Shown piece by piece: positions 1 to 9,097 of a stretch of 64,000 nucleotides of DNA. Made by a program: the position numbers and the translations under genes. Position 1 is the first letter of the stretch, and every line of letters starts with the position of its first letter. Source of the DNA: Mesorhizobium sp. AR02 (GTDB lineage Bacteria; Pseudomonadota; Alphaproteobacteria; Rhizobiales; Rhizobiaceae); contig NZ_CP080531.1 in the NCBI RefSeq assembly GCF_024746835.1, positions 4,980,001 through 5,044,000 of the forward strand, given 5' to 3'. Under the pieces are notes generated by a model that did not search any database, had not been told where the DNA came from, and worked only from the letters and a program-made list of their open reading frames with translations.

Positions 1-625
<625 letters not shown>

Positions 626-645
<20 letters not shown>

Positions 646-1354
646 AGTCACCAATCTCGAAGTCGCCTATGGCGATGTCGGCGCGCTGTGGGGCGTGTCG
701 ATCCATGTCGACCCCGGCACGATCGTTGCCATCGTCGGTGCCAATGGCGCCGGCAAGACGACGCTTTTGAAGACGATCTCCGGCCTGCTGAAGCCGAAGC
801 GCGGCGAAATCTTCCTCGCGGGCGTGCCGCTGGCCGGCAAGGCGCCGGAAGAGATCGCCGGCATGGGCATCGCGCATGTGCCGGAAGGGTGCGGCCTGTT
901 TAGGCAAATGACGGTGCTGGAAAACCTCGAGCTCGGCGCTTTCCAGCCCAAGGTGCGAAAGCATTTCAGGCAGTCGCTGGAGAAAGCCTACACGCTGTTT
1001 CCGCGGCTGAAGGAGCGGGCAGGGCAGAAGGCCGGCTCGCTCTCCGGCGGCGAGCAGCAGATGCTGGCCATCGCACGCGCCACCATGTCGGATCCGTCGC
1101 TGCTCATCCTCGACGAGCCGTCGCTGGGCCTCAGCCCGATCGTGGTGCAGCAGATGTTCGCGCTGATCGAAACCCTGCACAAACAGGGCGTCACCATCCT
1201 GCTGGTCGAGCAGAACATCCACCAGGCGCTCAAGGTCGCCGACTACGGCTTCGTGCTGAAGACCGGCGAGCTCGCCATGCAAGGCACGGGCGCCGAGCTC
1301 ATCGCCGACCCCGAAATCCAGAAGGCCTATATGGGCGTGTTGGAGGTGCAATGA
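626..1354 (+). CDS. livF: Branched-chain amino acid-type ABC transporter ATP-binding protein (LivF)
   Basis: Second ATPase of the importer, 242 aa, normal length for LivF. Walker A GANGAGKTT is at residues 38-46, the signature LSGGEQQ at 139-145 and Walker B LLILDEP at 159-165. The QNIHQAL segment characteristic of LivF follows. The start used is TTG at 626, inside the end of livG; it gives the family N terminus MANRLLEVTNL. The stop overlaps the livH start (ATGATG at 1351), so livG, livF and livH form one translationally coupled unit. Confidence 0.94.
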
Positions 1355-2247
1355 TGCCTGACATTCCACCTCCCGAAATCCTGCTGCAGCTGTCGCTCAA
1401 TGGCGCGCTGGGCGGCGCCATGTATGGCGTCGCCGCCGTGGGCTTGAGCCTCATCTTCGGCACCATGCGGCTGATCTTCCTGGCGCAGGGCGCGATGATC
1501 ATCCTCGCCGCCTATTTCGTACGGGCGCTGTTCTATGGGCTGGGCATCGACCCGTTCCTGTCGCTGCTGATCGTCGTTCCGGTCGGGCTCGTTGTCGGCT
1601 GGCTGGTCTACCAGGGCCTGTTCCGCCGCGCGGCGGCGGCGGAGGATCGCAACATCTCGTTGCTGATCGCCGTCGGCCTGATGTTCCTGATCCAGAATTT
1701 GATGACGGTGGTGTGGGGCGGCAACACCGCCGCAATCGTCACCTCCTACACGGCAAGCGGCATCGAGATCCTTGGCGTGCGCACTTCGTTCACGCGCTCG
1801 ATGGGCTTTCTGATCGCGCTCGCCGGCACCGGGCTGGTGGTGCTGTTCCTGCGCAAGACGATTGTCGGCAAGGCGGTGCGCGCGGCCTCCGAGGACATGG
1901 AAGCGGCGACGCTGATGGGCATCAGCCCGCACCGCGTCAATGCGATTGCCTTCGCCATCGGCATCGCGCTTGCCGGTGCGGCCGGCGTGGCGGTGGCGAC
2001 CACATTCCCGTTCAACCCGTTCGCCGGGTTCATCTTCAGCCTCAAGGCGCTGGTGGCGCTGGCGCTGGGCGGCATCAGCAATGTCGCCGGCGCGCTGGCC
2101 GGCGGCATCATCCTCGGCCTGATCGAGGCCTATGTGCAGTATTTCATCTCAGGCGGCTGGACCAATGCCATCGCCTACGGCGTGTTCCTGGCGGTGCTGA
2201 TGTTCAAGCCGGAAGGCCTGTTCAGCCGGCCCTACAAGAAGGCTTGA
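1351..2247 (+). CDS. livH: Branched-chain amino acid-type ABC transporter permease (LivH)
   Basis: Inner-membrane permease, 298 aa, with about eight hydrophobic segments. Family features include the N-terminal NGALGGAMYGVAAVGLSLIFG stretch, the cytoplasmic EAA-like loop around GKAVRAASEDMEAATLMGI, and the C-terminal LMFKPEGLFSRPYKK. It pairs with LivM to form the translocation pore. It overlaps livF by 4 bases and is followed 5 bases later by livM, which supports a single operon. The substrate is unknown; rhizobial Liv-type systems also carry urea, amides and aromatic acids. Confidence 0.94.
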   Translation: MMPDIPPPEILLQLSLNGALGGAMYGVAAVGLSLIFGTMRLIFLAQGAMIILAAYFVRALFYGLGIDPFLSLLIVVPVGLVVGWLVYQGLFRRAAAAEDRNISLLIAVGLMFLIQNLMTVVWGGNTAAIVTSYTASGIEILGVRTSFTRSMGFLIALAGTGLVVLFLRKTIVGKAVRAASEDMEAATLMGISPHRVNAIAFAIGIALAGAAGVAVATTFPFNPFAGFIFSLKALVALALGGISNVAGALAGGIILGLIEAYVQYFISGGWTNAIAYGVFLAVLMFKPEGLFSRPYKKA

Positions 2248-2252
2248 GCACC

Positions 2253-3254
2253 ATGGTGAAGCAAGTCGTCTTGGAACGGGTCTGGCCGAAACAAACCTGG
2301 ATAGGAATAGCCGCCCTCGTCGTCTCGGCGCTCGCCCTGCTGCCGCTGCTGCCCGGCGCGATCGACAGCTACGCCTTTTCGTTCCTGTTCTTCGTCTTCA
2401 TCTACGCCATCATGGCGCAGGGCTGGAACCTGGTTGCCGGCTTCGGCGGCCAGATCAGCCTCGGCAATCATGCCTTCTTCGGGCTCGGCGCCTACACCAC
2501 CGCCATCCTGTGGAGCGGCAACTATCTCTGGGGCTCGCTCTATGACGCCTATCCGCGCATCTATTATTTCGACCCGGTGACGATGGTGCTGGGCGGGCTG
2601 GTCGCAGCGGTGGCCGCCATCATCATCGGCCTGCCGCTTTTGTCCAAACTGCGCGGCGATTATTTCGCGCTCGGCACACTCGGCTTCGGCGAGATCGTCA
2701 AGGTGATGTTCATCAATGGCGGCGACTTCACCGGCGGTGCCTTCGGCGTCGTCGCGCCCGCCGGCACCTTCGACACGCTGTTGCCGCACTATCTGGTTGG
2801 GCTCGGCCTGATGGTGGGCACGGCACTCGCCATCCACCTCCTGATGCGCTCGCGCTACGGCCTGGCGCTGATTGCCGTGCGCGACGACGAGATGGCAGCA
2901 TCGGCCAACGGCATCGACGTGCTCAAGGTCAAGGTCGCCGCCTTCGCCGGCAGCGCCTTCATCGCCGGCATCGCCGGCAGCCTCTACACCTACTACATCT
3001 TCCATGTCGGCCCGGACTCGGTCTTCGACCTCGACTGGATGCTTCTGCCGCTGATGATGACCGTGGTCGGCGGCACCGGCACGCTGCTCGGCCCGATCCT
3101 GGGGGCTTTCGTCATGTACGCGGTGTTCGATCTGGCGCGCATCGTGGTGCCGGATTATCACCCGGTGATATCGGGCCTGACGATTATCCTGGCGATGCTG
3201 TTTTTGCCCAAGGGGCTGATGCGGAGTTTCGGGGGCAGGGTGCGGGTGGTTTGA
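2253..3254 (+). CDS. livM: Branched-chain amino acid-type ABC transporter permease (LivM)
   Basis: Second permease subunit, 333 aa. The frame is open further upstream, but the ATG at 2253 is chosen because it lies 5 bases after livH and gives a normal-length LivM. Visible family motifs are GWNLVAGFGGQISLGNHAFF near residue 53, LRGDYFALGTLGFGEIV, and the loop AVRDDEMAASANGIDV. It ends LFLPKGLM, typical of LivM. It is the last gene of this importer operon; no substrate-binding gene is seen downstream, so one presumably lies upstream of the window. Confidence 0.94.
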   Translation: MVKQVVLERVWPKQTWIGIAALVVSALALLPLLPGAIDSYAFSFLFFVFIYAIMAQGWNLVAGFGGQISLGNHAFFGLGAYTTAILWSGNYLWGSLYDAYPRIYYFDPVTMVLGGLVAAVAAIIIGLPLLSKLRGDYFALGTLGFGEIVKVMFINGGDFTGGAFGVVAPAGTFDTLLPHYLVGLGLMVGTALAIHLLMRSRYGLALIAVRDDEMAASANGIDVLKVKVAAFAGSAFIAGIAGSLYTYYIFHVGPDSVFDLDWMLLPLMMTVVGGTGTLLGPILGAFVMYAVFDLARIVVPDYHPVISGLTIILAMLFLPKGLMRSFGGRVRVV

Positions 3255-3348
3255 GGATGGAGGACGGAAGGGCAATCTCAGAGTTACGCGGCAGCCGACC
3301 CCTTTGCCGCAACTGGTGGTGCGTTTCTGATATCCCGCTCGAGCGGAC

Positions 3349-4554
3349 TTAAATCAAAATGACATCGTCGCCGAAACAGGTTTCGTCAACTTCCTCCCTC
3401 GACCAGCCAAGGGCTAGAGGCACGGCCTGAAGCCGACCTCTTTGAAATCTCGGTCGCCATGGACGGAGGCAGGGTACCAATGCGCGGACGATCTTGAACC
3501 CGTCCCCTGGAACATCAAGATCGACAAACACTACGGGTTCTCCCGTTCTTAGTGCGACGATCTCGCACAGGTCCGAAGTGGCTGGAGCGACGGGAGCAAC
3601 CACGGTTGCTTCGGCACAGGGCAAGAGGTGAGGCAGGCGTGCAACCGATGCGGAGCGCGACCATTCCAAAAACCGCCCGGCCGGACCTTCCGGCCTGCCG
3701 GACCGCAACGCACGCTCCTCGGCGAGGGCAAGAGATAGCTCGCTCTGTAACATCTCCAAAACCGCAGACAGACCAGCACGCGCGAAAGACCGATGCGCGG
3801 AATAACCATAGGCAATACGGGAACCGTTCTGCTCGGCCGAAATCGCCGCAACGACGGGTATGCCGAGGTCGTTGGTAATGTCCAGGAGCCACGTTCGTCG
3901 TTCTCGTCGCTCGAGCCATCGTCGCAAGTCCAACCCACCTCGTTCATCAAGCTTCTCGAGTGATACGGCAGGGCGTCTTATGCGCCCGTACCACCAGACC
4001 GCAACTGCATCACGCTCCACCAGTTCAAGCAGCGCTGTGGCACGCGCGTCGGAGCGGTTAACACCGGCGGCAAGACCATTTGTGCCTGTAGGTCCCTCAC
4101 CAAGCACCACGTTGACGAGTGGCACAAATATATCTGGGCCTGCGCCAATTGGCTTCGCAACGCACCAACGGGAGCAGTTGGATATCTCCCCCTGTGCGGC
4201 CAACCATGCGCTGGCGGAGATCGATTCACTTGGGTGGGGCCCGCTTCGGAGTTGCAGTTTGGAGAAGTGCCAAAAACGATTTGGCGCGATATAGATGCCT
4301 GGCAGATCGTTTGCGCCTGCATGAATAGTCCGCAGGGTATCTATCCGAGAGGCAGCGGCTCTTTCCGCTGCTTCTCCGAGGCATGATGCCATCGCCGCCT
4401 CGCGCGTCAGACCACGTCCCGAACCAAGGATCTCGGCTTTTCCGGCACACTCTCGCATCGCGATGGTGAATTCCGCGGGAGCGTCACCATGGACCAGATG
4501 AAGTAAATCAAAATTCCCGTTCATCGGCTTTTGTAGACCCTCTTGTGCCGACAT
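3349..4554 (-). CDS. YcaO-domain protein (putative RiPP azoline/thioamide-forming enzyme)
   Basis: A 401-aa stand-alone YcaO-family protein. YcaO enzymes use ATP to activate backbone amides of ribosomal peptides, giving azolines, thioamides or amidines. The ATP/Mg-binding motifs are visible: SCLGEAAER at residues 57-65 (Glu61, Glu64), TNGLAAG at 158-164, and LLELVERDA at 175-183 (Glu177, Glu180, Arg181). The C terminus lacks the Pro-rich PxPxP end of azoline-forming cyclodehydratases. No E1-like/ThiF, TfuA or dehydrogenase partner is nearby. The gene is divergent from a small NHLP-like protein at 4642, 87 bases away, and sits near a BTAD regulator. Base composition is less GC-rich than its flanks, suggesting acquisition. 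The family call is firm; the reaction and substrate are inferred. Confidence 0.85.
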   Translation of the reverse strand: MSAQEGLQKPMNGNFDLLHLVHGDAPAEFTIAMRECAGKAEILGSGRGLTREAAMASCLGEAAERAAASRIDTLRTIHAGANDLPGIYIAPNRFWHFSKLQLRSGPHPSESISASAWLAAQGEISNCSRWCVAKPIGAGPDIFVPLVNVVLGEGPTGTNGLAAGVNRSDARATALLELVERDAVAVWWYGRIRRPAVSLEKLDERGGLDLRRWLERRERRTWLLDITNDLGIPVVAAISAEQNGSRIAYGYSAHRSFARAGLSAVLEMLQSELSLALAEERALRSGRPEGPAGRFLEWSRSASVARLPHLLPCAEATVVAPVAPATSDLCEIVALRTGEPVVFVDLDVPGDGFKIVRALVPCLRPWRPRFQRGRLQAVPLALGWSREEVDETCFGDDVILI

Positions 4555-4641
4555 TCTTTCATGTTAGAATATGCTAAAATTCCTCCATGCCAGATTACTG
4601 GATTTTAGAGAAGCCTGAGAAGCTTAACTGGGAGGTGAGAG

Positions 4642-4980
4642 ATGCGACTTCGGACCATCGCTACCGTTGAGGGCGGCCCCCCCGACGAGCCCAAATCGCT
4701 GACTTTTGAAACCGATACAACTGCTTGCAAAAAGGTAGGAGAACTCATTTATGGAGCCTCCACCAATCCGGCTGTGTTCGATGAATTTGTCGAAGAACCT
4801 ATAGAGATGTTGAAGAATGCCAATATAGATCCGTCTCAATTGGCTGGCTTGACGATAAAGGTGGTCAGAGACGACGAGCGTGTGTTACATATTGTTATAC
4901 CGTTGGTGAATAAAGGGAAAAAAGACCTAGATATCTATCTTCAAGAGCTCGGCTTTGTAACGATTATGGGGTGTAGGTAG
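4642..4980 (+). CDS. Small NHLP-like protein, candidate RiPP precursor
   Basis: A 112-aa protein with a clear ribosome binding site (GGGAGGTG, 4630-4637). Residues 46-87 follow the pattern of nitrile-hydratase-alpha-like leader peptides (NHLP): FDEFVEEPIEMLKNANI, then a beta-rich LTIKVVRDDERVLHIVIP ending in IP. NHLP leaders precede hypervariable cores in RiPP precursors. Here a 25-residue tail follows, ending FVTIMGCR, with one Cys and one Thr that a YcaO enzyme could modify. It is divergent from the YcaO gene across an 87-base AT-rich spacer. Its 3' end overlaps the oppositely oriented regulator gene by 54 bases. The resemblance is by eye; it could instead be an accessory recognition protein. 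Confidence 0.55.
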   Translation: MRLRTIATVEGGPPDEPKSLTFETDTTACKKVGELIYGASTNPAVFDEFVEEPIEMLKNANIDPSQLAGLTIKVVRDDERVLHIVIPLVNKGKKDLDIYLQELGFVTIMGCR

Positions 4981-6957
4981 TGGTGTTGGTATTGAGGAGC
5001 CTGTAACTTCCGCGAGTAGTTTGGCAAAACAATCGAGAAATTGATCGCGTCGGTACCGATCAGCCACGAGGGTGACCTGTTCGAGCCACTTCAGCGCAGC
5101 GGTCGGGCTAAAGCGCTCCACGCCTCCCCAGTGATTTTCCACCGTCTTGAGGAATGCAACCGTGGATGCGCGAGCTTCGTCGTGACGGGAACTTTTGGCC
5201 AAAGCGAACGCATTCCACGCAAGGGGCTCGGCCAATCCAAATGACCACAGGGTTGAGCTATGGTAAAGGGCTCGCTCATAGGCCCCTAGCATGGCAAATG
5301 CCTGAAGCCCGAAGAAGTGGAAAAAATCGGGCGTCGCGGGATGAAGTAGAAACGCCCTCTCACCATACGTGACTGCCGCGTTTACGTCCCCGCAGCAGGC
5401 GAGGCCTTCTGACGCCGATATCAATACCGCAGGGTCATTGGGATCGAGCTCGACGGCGCGTCTAAATTCCCTCTCACCCTGCGGGTAAAGGCCCATGCGG
5501 TAATATGCCCAGCCTAGGATCCCACGATTTCTGGCGTCCCAAGGATCGATTGCGACCGCATTCTTGGCGAGTGCGAGCGCCCCGTCAAACGTACTCAGTG
5601 CGCTGCCGGGATTTGCCATTGGCTGACAAAGTTGAATGGAAGCAAGTCCAGCAATAGGGCGTGAAAATCCCGGGTCCAGCGCAGCGGCTCGCTGGAACAT
5701 GGAGACAGCGCTATCAAGATCGCCCGGACGAAAACTTTCGGTTAGGCGGTCGGCATTCGCCCATAAACTGTATGCGTCCTCCAGTTCCTTGCCTGCTTGG
5801 CGATGGTCGGTGGCGATCGCGTATTCAACGTGACTGACAATCCGATCCAGACTGGCCAGCGACGCTGCATCAATGCCGAGATTTTCATTGTCCATCCGTT
5901 CCGAAAGCAAATGACCTCGATCGATATTCCTACTTAGCCTGAATGAAGCCTTCAGCCGTCTTTCGTCCACCCACATACTGATCACGAGCGTATAAGCCGC
6001 GTCGAGGTAATCTCCGGGGTGCGTCGGAAGCAACAGCGCAAGACTGTGCGATCGTCCCAGGGCACCAATCATTTCTTCAAACAGGAAGCTGGCGAGCCCA
6101 TTGGTGAACTCCGCCGGTCCAACCGGCGGCCTGGCAATCAACGCGACAGAAGGCAGTCGTCGGCAAGGAAATGACCGGAGTGACGCACGTTCGCCCAACG
6201 GTTCGCGTTGGGGGCGTTGCGCTGCCTCGGCAAGCCGCTGCAAAGCGGATGGGGGCTCGGAATCAAGATCGCGCCTGTACGCCTCGCGGCATGCTTCATA
6301 GCGTCGAAGTGCTGCGGCTACATTCCCTTGGTTTAGCGCCCAGCCGATCAAAGCCAGATGAGCAGCTTCGTTGGTTGGTTCAATGCGAATAAGAAACTCT
6401 GCCAGTTTGTGAAGATCTGGCTCACATCCTGTTCGGACCGCGACGGCCAGGGCTACGTCCGCCGCCCGTACGACGATTTCCCGCAGATGCATCCGCTCGA
6501 TGCTTAACCAACTGTCAAATTCTGGATCTGGAGGTATCAAACCCTCCAGAAATTCACCCGCCCAATGTTCGACGGCAAAGAGGACCGCCTCATGGTTCCC
6601 CTCGGCCAACATGTCTTCGATAAGCCGTACATCGACACGAAGTTCACGCAGTTCGACCCCGATCGTGTCTCTGGTCGTTCGAAGGAGCTTGTTGGCATTG
6701 TCGCCCAGTGTGCGTTTCAGGTCGGCCAAAGTCTGGCGAAGAGAGTCGCGGGCCTGATCGTCGCCACGGTTGCTCCACAGCAATCCGCAGATCTTCTCTC
6801 GCGTAGCCTGCCCGTCGCGCTGAAGGGCCAGGAACGAAAGCAGGCAGACCGACCTTCGGGATTTTGGCGTAAGGTCGCGCCCGTCGGAGTCATGCAAGGC
6901 CATTCTGCCCAGCAGATTCAGGTACGGCCGCGCCTCAGATCCCGCTGCTCCAACCAT
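4927..6957 (-). CDS. BTAD/SARP-type transcriptional regulator with TPR repeats
   Basis: A 676-aa cytoplasmic regulator. The N-terminal 110 residues form an OmpR-like winged helix (YLNLLGRMAL, SRRSVCLLSFLAL, ICGLLWSN, ARDSLRQTLADLKRTLG). A bacterial transcriptional activator domain follows to about residue 235 (the ALRRYEACREAY helix). A middle domain of unclear function spans about 265-375, and TPR-like helices fill 385-640 (for example GILGWAYYRMGLYPQGEREF). Such proteins often control natural-product genes. It lies 19 kb from the S53 operon but directly beside the YcaO/NHLP pair and is divergent from the small exported gene at 7175. It is therefore likely a local regulator. Its last 17 codons overlap the 3' end of the NHLP-like gene on the other strand. 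Confidence 0.85.
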   Translation of the reverse strand: MVGAAGSEARPYLNLLGRMALHDSDGRDLTPKSRRSVCLLSFLALQRDGQATREKICGLLWSNRGDDQARDSLRQTLADLKRTLGDNANKLLRTTRDTIGVELRELRVDVRLIEDMLAEGNHEAVLFAVEHWAGEFLEGLIPPDPEFDSWLSIERMHLREIVVRAADVALAVAVRTGCEPDLHKLAEFLIRIEPTNEAAHLALIGWALNQGNVAAALRRYEACREAYRRDLDSEPPSALQRLAEAAQRPQREPLGERASLRSFPCRRLPSVALIARPPVGPAEFTNGLASFLFEEMIGALGRSHSLALLLPTHPGDYLDAAYTLVISMWVDERRLKASFRLSRNIDRGHLLSERMDNENLGIDAASLASLDRIVSHVEYAIATDHRQAGKELEDAYSLWANADRLTESFRPGDLDSAVSMFQRAAALDPGFSRPIAGLASIQLCQPMANPGSALSTFDGALALAKNAVAIDPWDARNRGILGWAYYRMGLYPQGEREFRRAVELDPNDPAVLISASEGLACCGDVNAAVTYGERAFLLHPATPDFFHFFGLQAFAMLGAYERALYHSSTLWSFGLAEPLAWNAFALAKSSRHDEARASTVAFLKTVENHWGGVERFSPTAALKWLEQVTLVADRYRRDQFLDCFAKLLAEVTGSSIPTPLPTPHNRYKAELLKIDI

Positions 6958-7174
6958 AGGCTAAATACGCCTCAATGGTGCAATCGACATTATTACCACG
7001 CATCGGACTTTGGGTCTCTAGTCCTTTGCCGGCAACCAGTCATCGACGTATCAGGTTTCGAGATTCCCCGCGTTTTTCACGCTACCACCCCGGATTTTTC
7101 ACGGTCGAAACCGGAGCTGTTCGTAGTCTCTGCGTGGTTTCTCAATCACGAGAGACTAACAACAGGAGGATGAT

Positions 7175-7498
7175 ATGTTCCAACTTGCTTCCAACCAGAT
7201 GACCGGTACCGCCCTCACGGTTTCGCTTGCCATGCTTGGCCTTCTTGCCAACACGATCGTAAGTGAAGCCGCCTACTCGCCCGCTATGCCCTTTGTCGGC
7301 GTCCACAGCCTTCGTGCAGACAATGGTGACTTCGACACCTGGGGTGGGCTCGACAGTCAACGCTCGTTCGCCCCGAAAGGAATGGTGGATCCTATCCAGA
7401 CAGGATCCAGCGATAGCACCGGTGGCGTTTCGACGTCCAAGTGCCTGGGGGTCAGCCCAAGAATATATGATCCGGTCAGCCCCAACTGTCGAAATTGA
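7175..7498 (+). CDS. Small putative exported protein, unknown function
   Basis: A 107-aa protein with a strong ribosome binding site (AGGAGG, about 5 bases before the ATG). Residues 8-33 are hydrophobic and end SEAAYS, resembling a Sec signal peptide. The mature part is polar and Gly/Ser rich, with two cysteines near the C terminus (SKCLG and PNCRN). No family is recognised. It is divergent from the BTAD regulator, with 217 bases between the starts, and a strong hairpin follows its stop by 40 bases, so it looks like a self-contained transcription unit. Whether it belongs to the YcaO locus is unknown; a second peptide substrate is conceivable but unsupported. Confidence 0.6.
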   Translation: MFQLASNQMTGTALTVSLAMLGLLANTIVSEAAYSPAMPFVGVHSLRADNGDFDTWGGLDSQRSFAPKGMVDPIQTGSSDSTGGVSTSKCLGVSPRIYDPVSPNCRN

Positions 7499-7538
7499 GG
7501 CCTAGCCTGGGGCGATGTTCGGCACCAGCGCTCCAAAT

Positions 7539-7578
7539 TCCCTCAGGTTGCGCAAAACCATTTGCGCAATCTGAGGGA
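7539..7578 (+). terminator. Strong stem-loop, probable terminator after the small exported gene
   Basis: An 18-bp stem with a single G-T type mismatch and a 4-base loop. The left arm begins TCCCTCAGGTTGCGCAAA and the right arm is its near-perfect reverse complement. It is followed by CCTTTT, a weak T tract. It starts 40 bases after the stop at 7498. Confidence 0.6.
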
Positions 7579-7700
7579 CCTTTTGCGTGTCTTCATGTCG
7601 AGCCGAGCCGGCAAGCTCCGGCGTGGCGTCTTCGCCCTCGAAGACGCGGTACAGATAACACCTGTATCAGCGGACGTGTCGCGGCTCGGCCCAGGTGACC

Positions 7701-7875
7701 TCACTCCAGCAAATTACGCGCCGTGCGCATGAAAATGCTCCATACGATTGGATCAGGTCGTTGGGAAATCATAGTCCGGATTGTGGGCACAGGGTGAGTT
7801 CGGCGGCGCCGAGGAAGAACATAGCCGGCTTGGCAATATAGCCCGGCAGGCCGAAATCTTCCGAGGCGCATCGAT
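7701..7875 (-). pseudogene. 3'-end remnant of an M20 amidohydrolase gene
   Basis: Read leftwards, this stretch matches the last ~175 bases of the intact amidohydrolase gene at 11313-12461. It shares the terminal Met-Arg-Thr-Ala-Arg-Asn-Leu-Leu block and stop codon, the NPDYDFP-encoding stretch, and the GAGGAAGAACAT and AGGCCGAAATCTTCCGAGGCGC strings. It contains several indels and has no start or catalytic region, so it cannot encode a functional enzyme. It lies immediately downstream of the methyltransferase gene. Between the hairpin (ending 7578) and this remnant I see no gene. Confidence 0.8.
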
Positions 7876-7936
7876 CCCGGGCCAGACCCTCAGGGCGAGA
7901 GTGGCCCGACCGATCGGGCCAAACCCCGCCGCCTGC

Positions 7937-8974
7937 CTACCCCCGCTTCTCAATCGCGGCGTACAGCACATTGCGGTTCTCGCCAAAATACACCTTTGCC
8001 TCGACGGTGTTGCGGTCGACGCTGGCGTTGACGATGTTCCACATGTCGACCTCCGAGCGCAGCAGCAGCACCCAGTCCATGAACGTTTCCCGGTAGCCGG
8101 CGTCAGGCGTGCCCTCGGCGTAGTTGGCAAACAGGAATGTCCCGTTCGGCTTCAGCATCTGCAGGCAGGTCTTCGTCAGTTTCACGGCGACGTTGTGCTG
8201 GAGGTAGTCGTAGAGGCCGGAGGCATAGATGAGGTCGAACTTGCCGAGCTTGTGGCCCTTGGTCAGCACGGTTCGCACCGAGCCGTCGATGGCTTCGACC
8301 GCGGTGCCCTGGAAGTCGCGCGCGATCAGGCCAACGCTTTGCGGATCCTGGTCGAGCGCGACCCAGCGCCTGAGGCCGCCCTCGGCCAGCGCTACGGAGC
8401 GATTGGCTTCGCGCAAATGGCCGGCCGCGATCGCCAGCACCTCGGTTTCGGGGCCGTTCCTGGCCGCAGTCTCATCGACATAGCGGGTCAGGAGATCGCG
8501 CCGTTCGCGTGCCGCGACGCACGACGGAACGTTCTGGGTGTGGCTGTAGAGCGCCTTGCCGATCTCCGAGGCGCTTGCCACGCTCTCGGCCACATGCGGG
8601 TCGCAATAGATGAAGTCGAGCAGCTGCGCGTCGCCGGAATAGCCCCTGGGCTTGGTGAAGGACCAGTGCGTCAGCGGATCCTCGAGAAAGTACTTCAGGA
8701 TCGGGTGGTTCTGCGCCACCGGGATCAAGGCCTGCCAGACGTCGGGATGCACCTTGGCCCGCAGCGCGCTGAGCAGCGACAGCAGGCGGCGAACGATCTC
8801 GGCGGGGAATTTCTGCTGCTCGATCTGCTGCTGTGTCGCGTGGAGGATAAGCGCCAGCTCGGCGCGGGCGGTCTCGAACGCTTCGCCATGATGTTCAAGT
8901 GTGCCTTTACGCAGACTGCCGGCGATCATCTCGGCAGTAATCAGGCTTTTGCCATCAAAGACAGTTTGCACCAC
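7937..8974 (-). CDS. Class I SAM-dependent methyltransferase-like protein
   Basis: A 345-aa protein with an N-terminal helical region of ~150 residues that includes a GYSGDAQLLDFIY segment. A Rossmann-type SAM domain follows: the glycine loop analogue VLAIAAGHLRE near residue 180, ALDQDP as the acidic end of strand 2, FDLIYASGLYDYL, and a C-terminal LFANY strand. The layout resembles proteins annotated as 3-hydroxypalmitate methyl ester synthases (PhcB-like), but that is recollection and the substrate is unproven. It is divergent from the GGDEF-EAL gene (123 bases between starts), hinting that a signal-making enzyme and a cyclic-di-GMP enzyme may be co-regulated. Confidence 0.75.
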   Translation of the reverse strand: MVQTVFDGKSLITAEMIAGSLRKGTLEHHGEAFETARAELALILHATQQQIEQQKFPAEIVRRLLSLLSALRAKVHPDVWQALIPVAQNHPILKYFLEDPLTHWSFTKPRGYSGDAQLLDFIYCDPHVAESVASASEIGKALYSHTQNVPSCVAARERRDLLTRYVDETAARNGPETEVLAIAAGHLREANRSVALAEGGLRRWVALDQDPQSVGLIARDFQGTAVEAIDGSVRTVLTKGHKLGKFDLIYASGLYDYLQHNVAVKLTKTCLQMLKPNGTFLFANYAEGTPDAGYRETFMDWVLLLRSEVDMWNIVNASVDRNTVEAKVYFGENRNVLYAAIEKRG

Positions 8975-9097
8975 ACCACTCCATAGTTAACAGTCGGTTA
9001 ACTTATTGCTTAGAATGCTCCATTTGCCAACGGCGGCCCGGCCGCATTTTATCGTTATGATTAATTTCCCGCTAACCATCTCAATTTATTAGCGATC

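Noticed and set aside
7781..8986. A 401-codon plus-strand frame opposite the methyltransferase
   Set aside because: No motifs; the minus-strand frame has SAM-binding features and proper boundaries.
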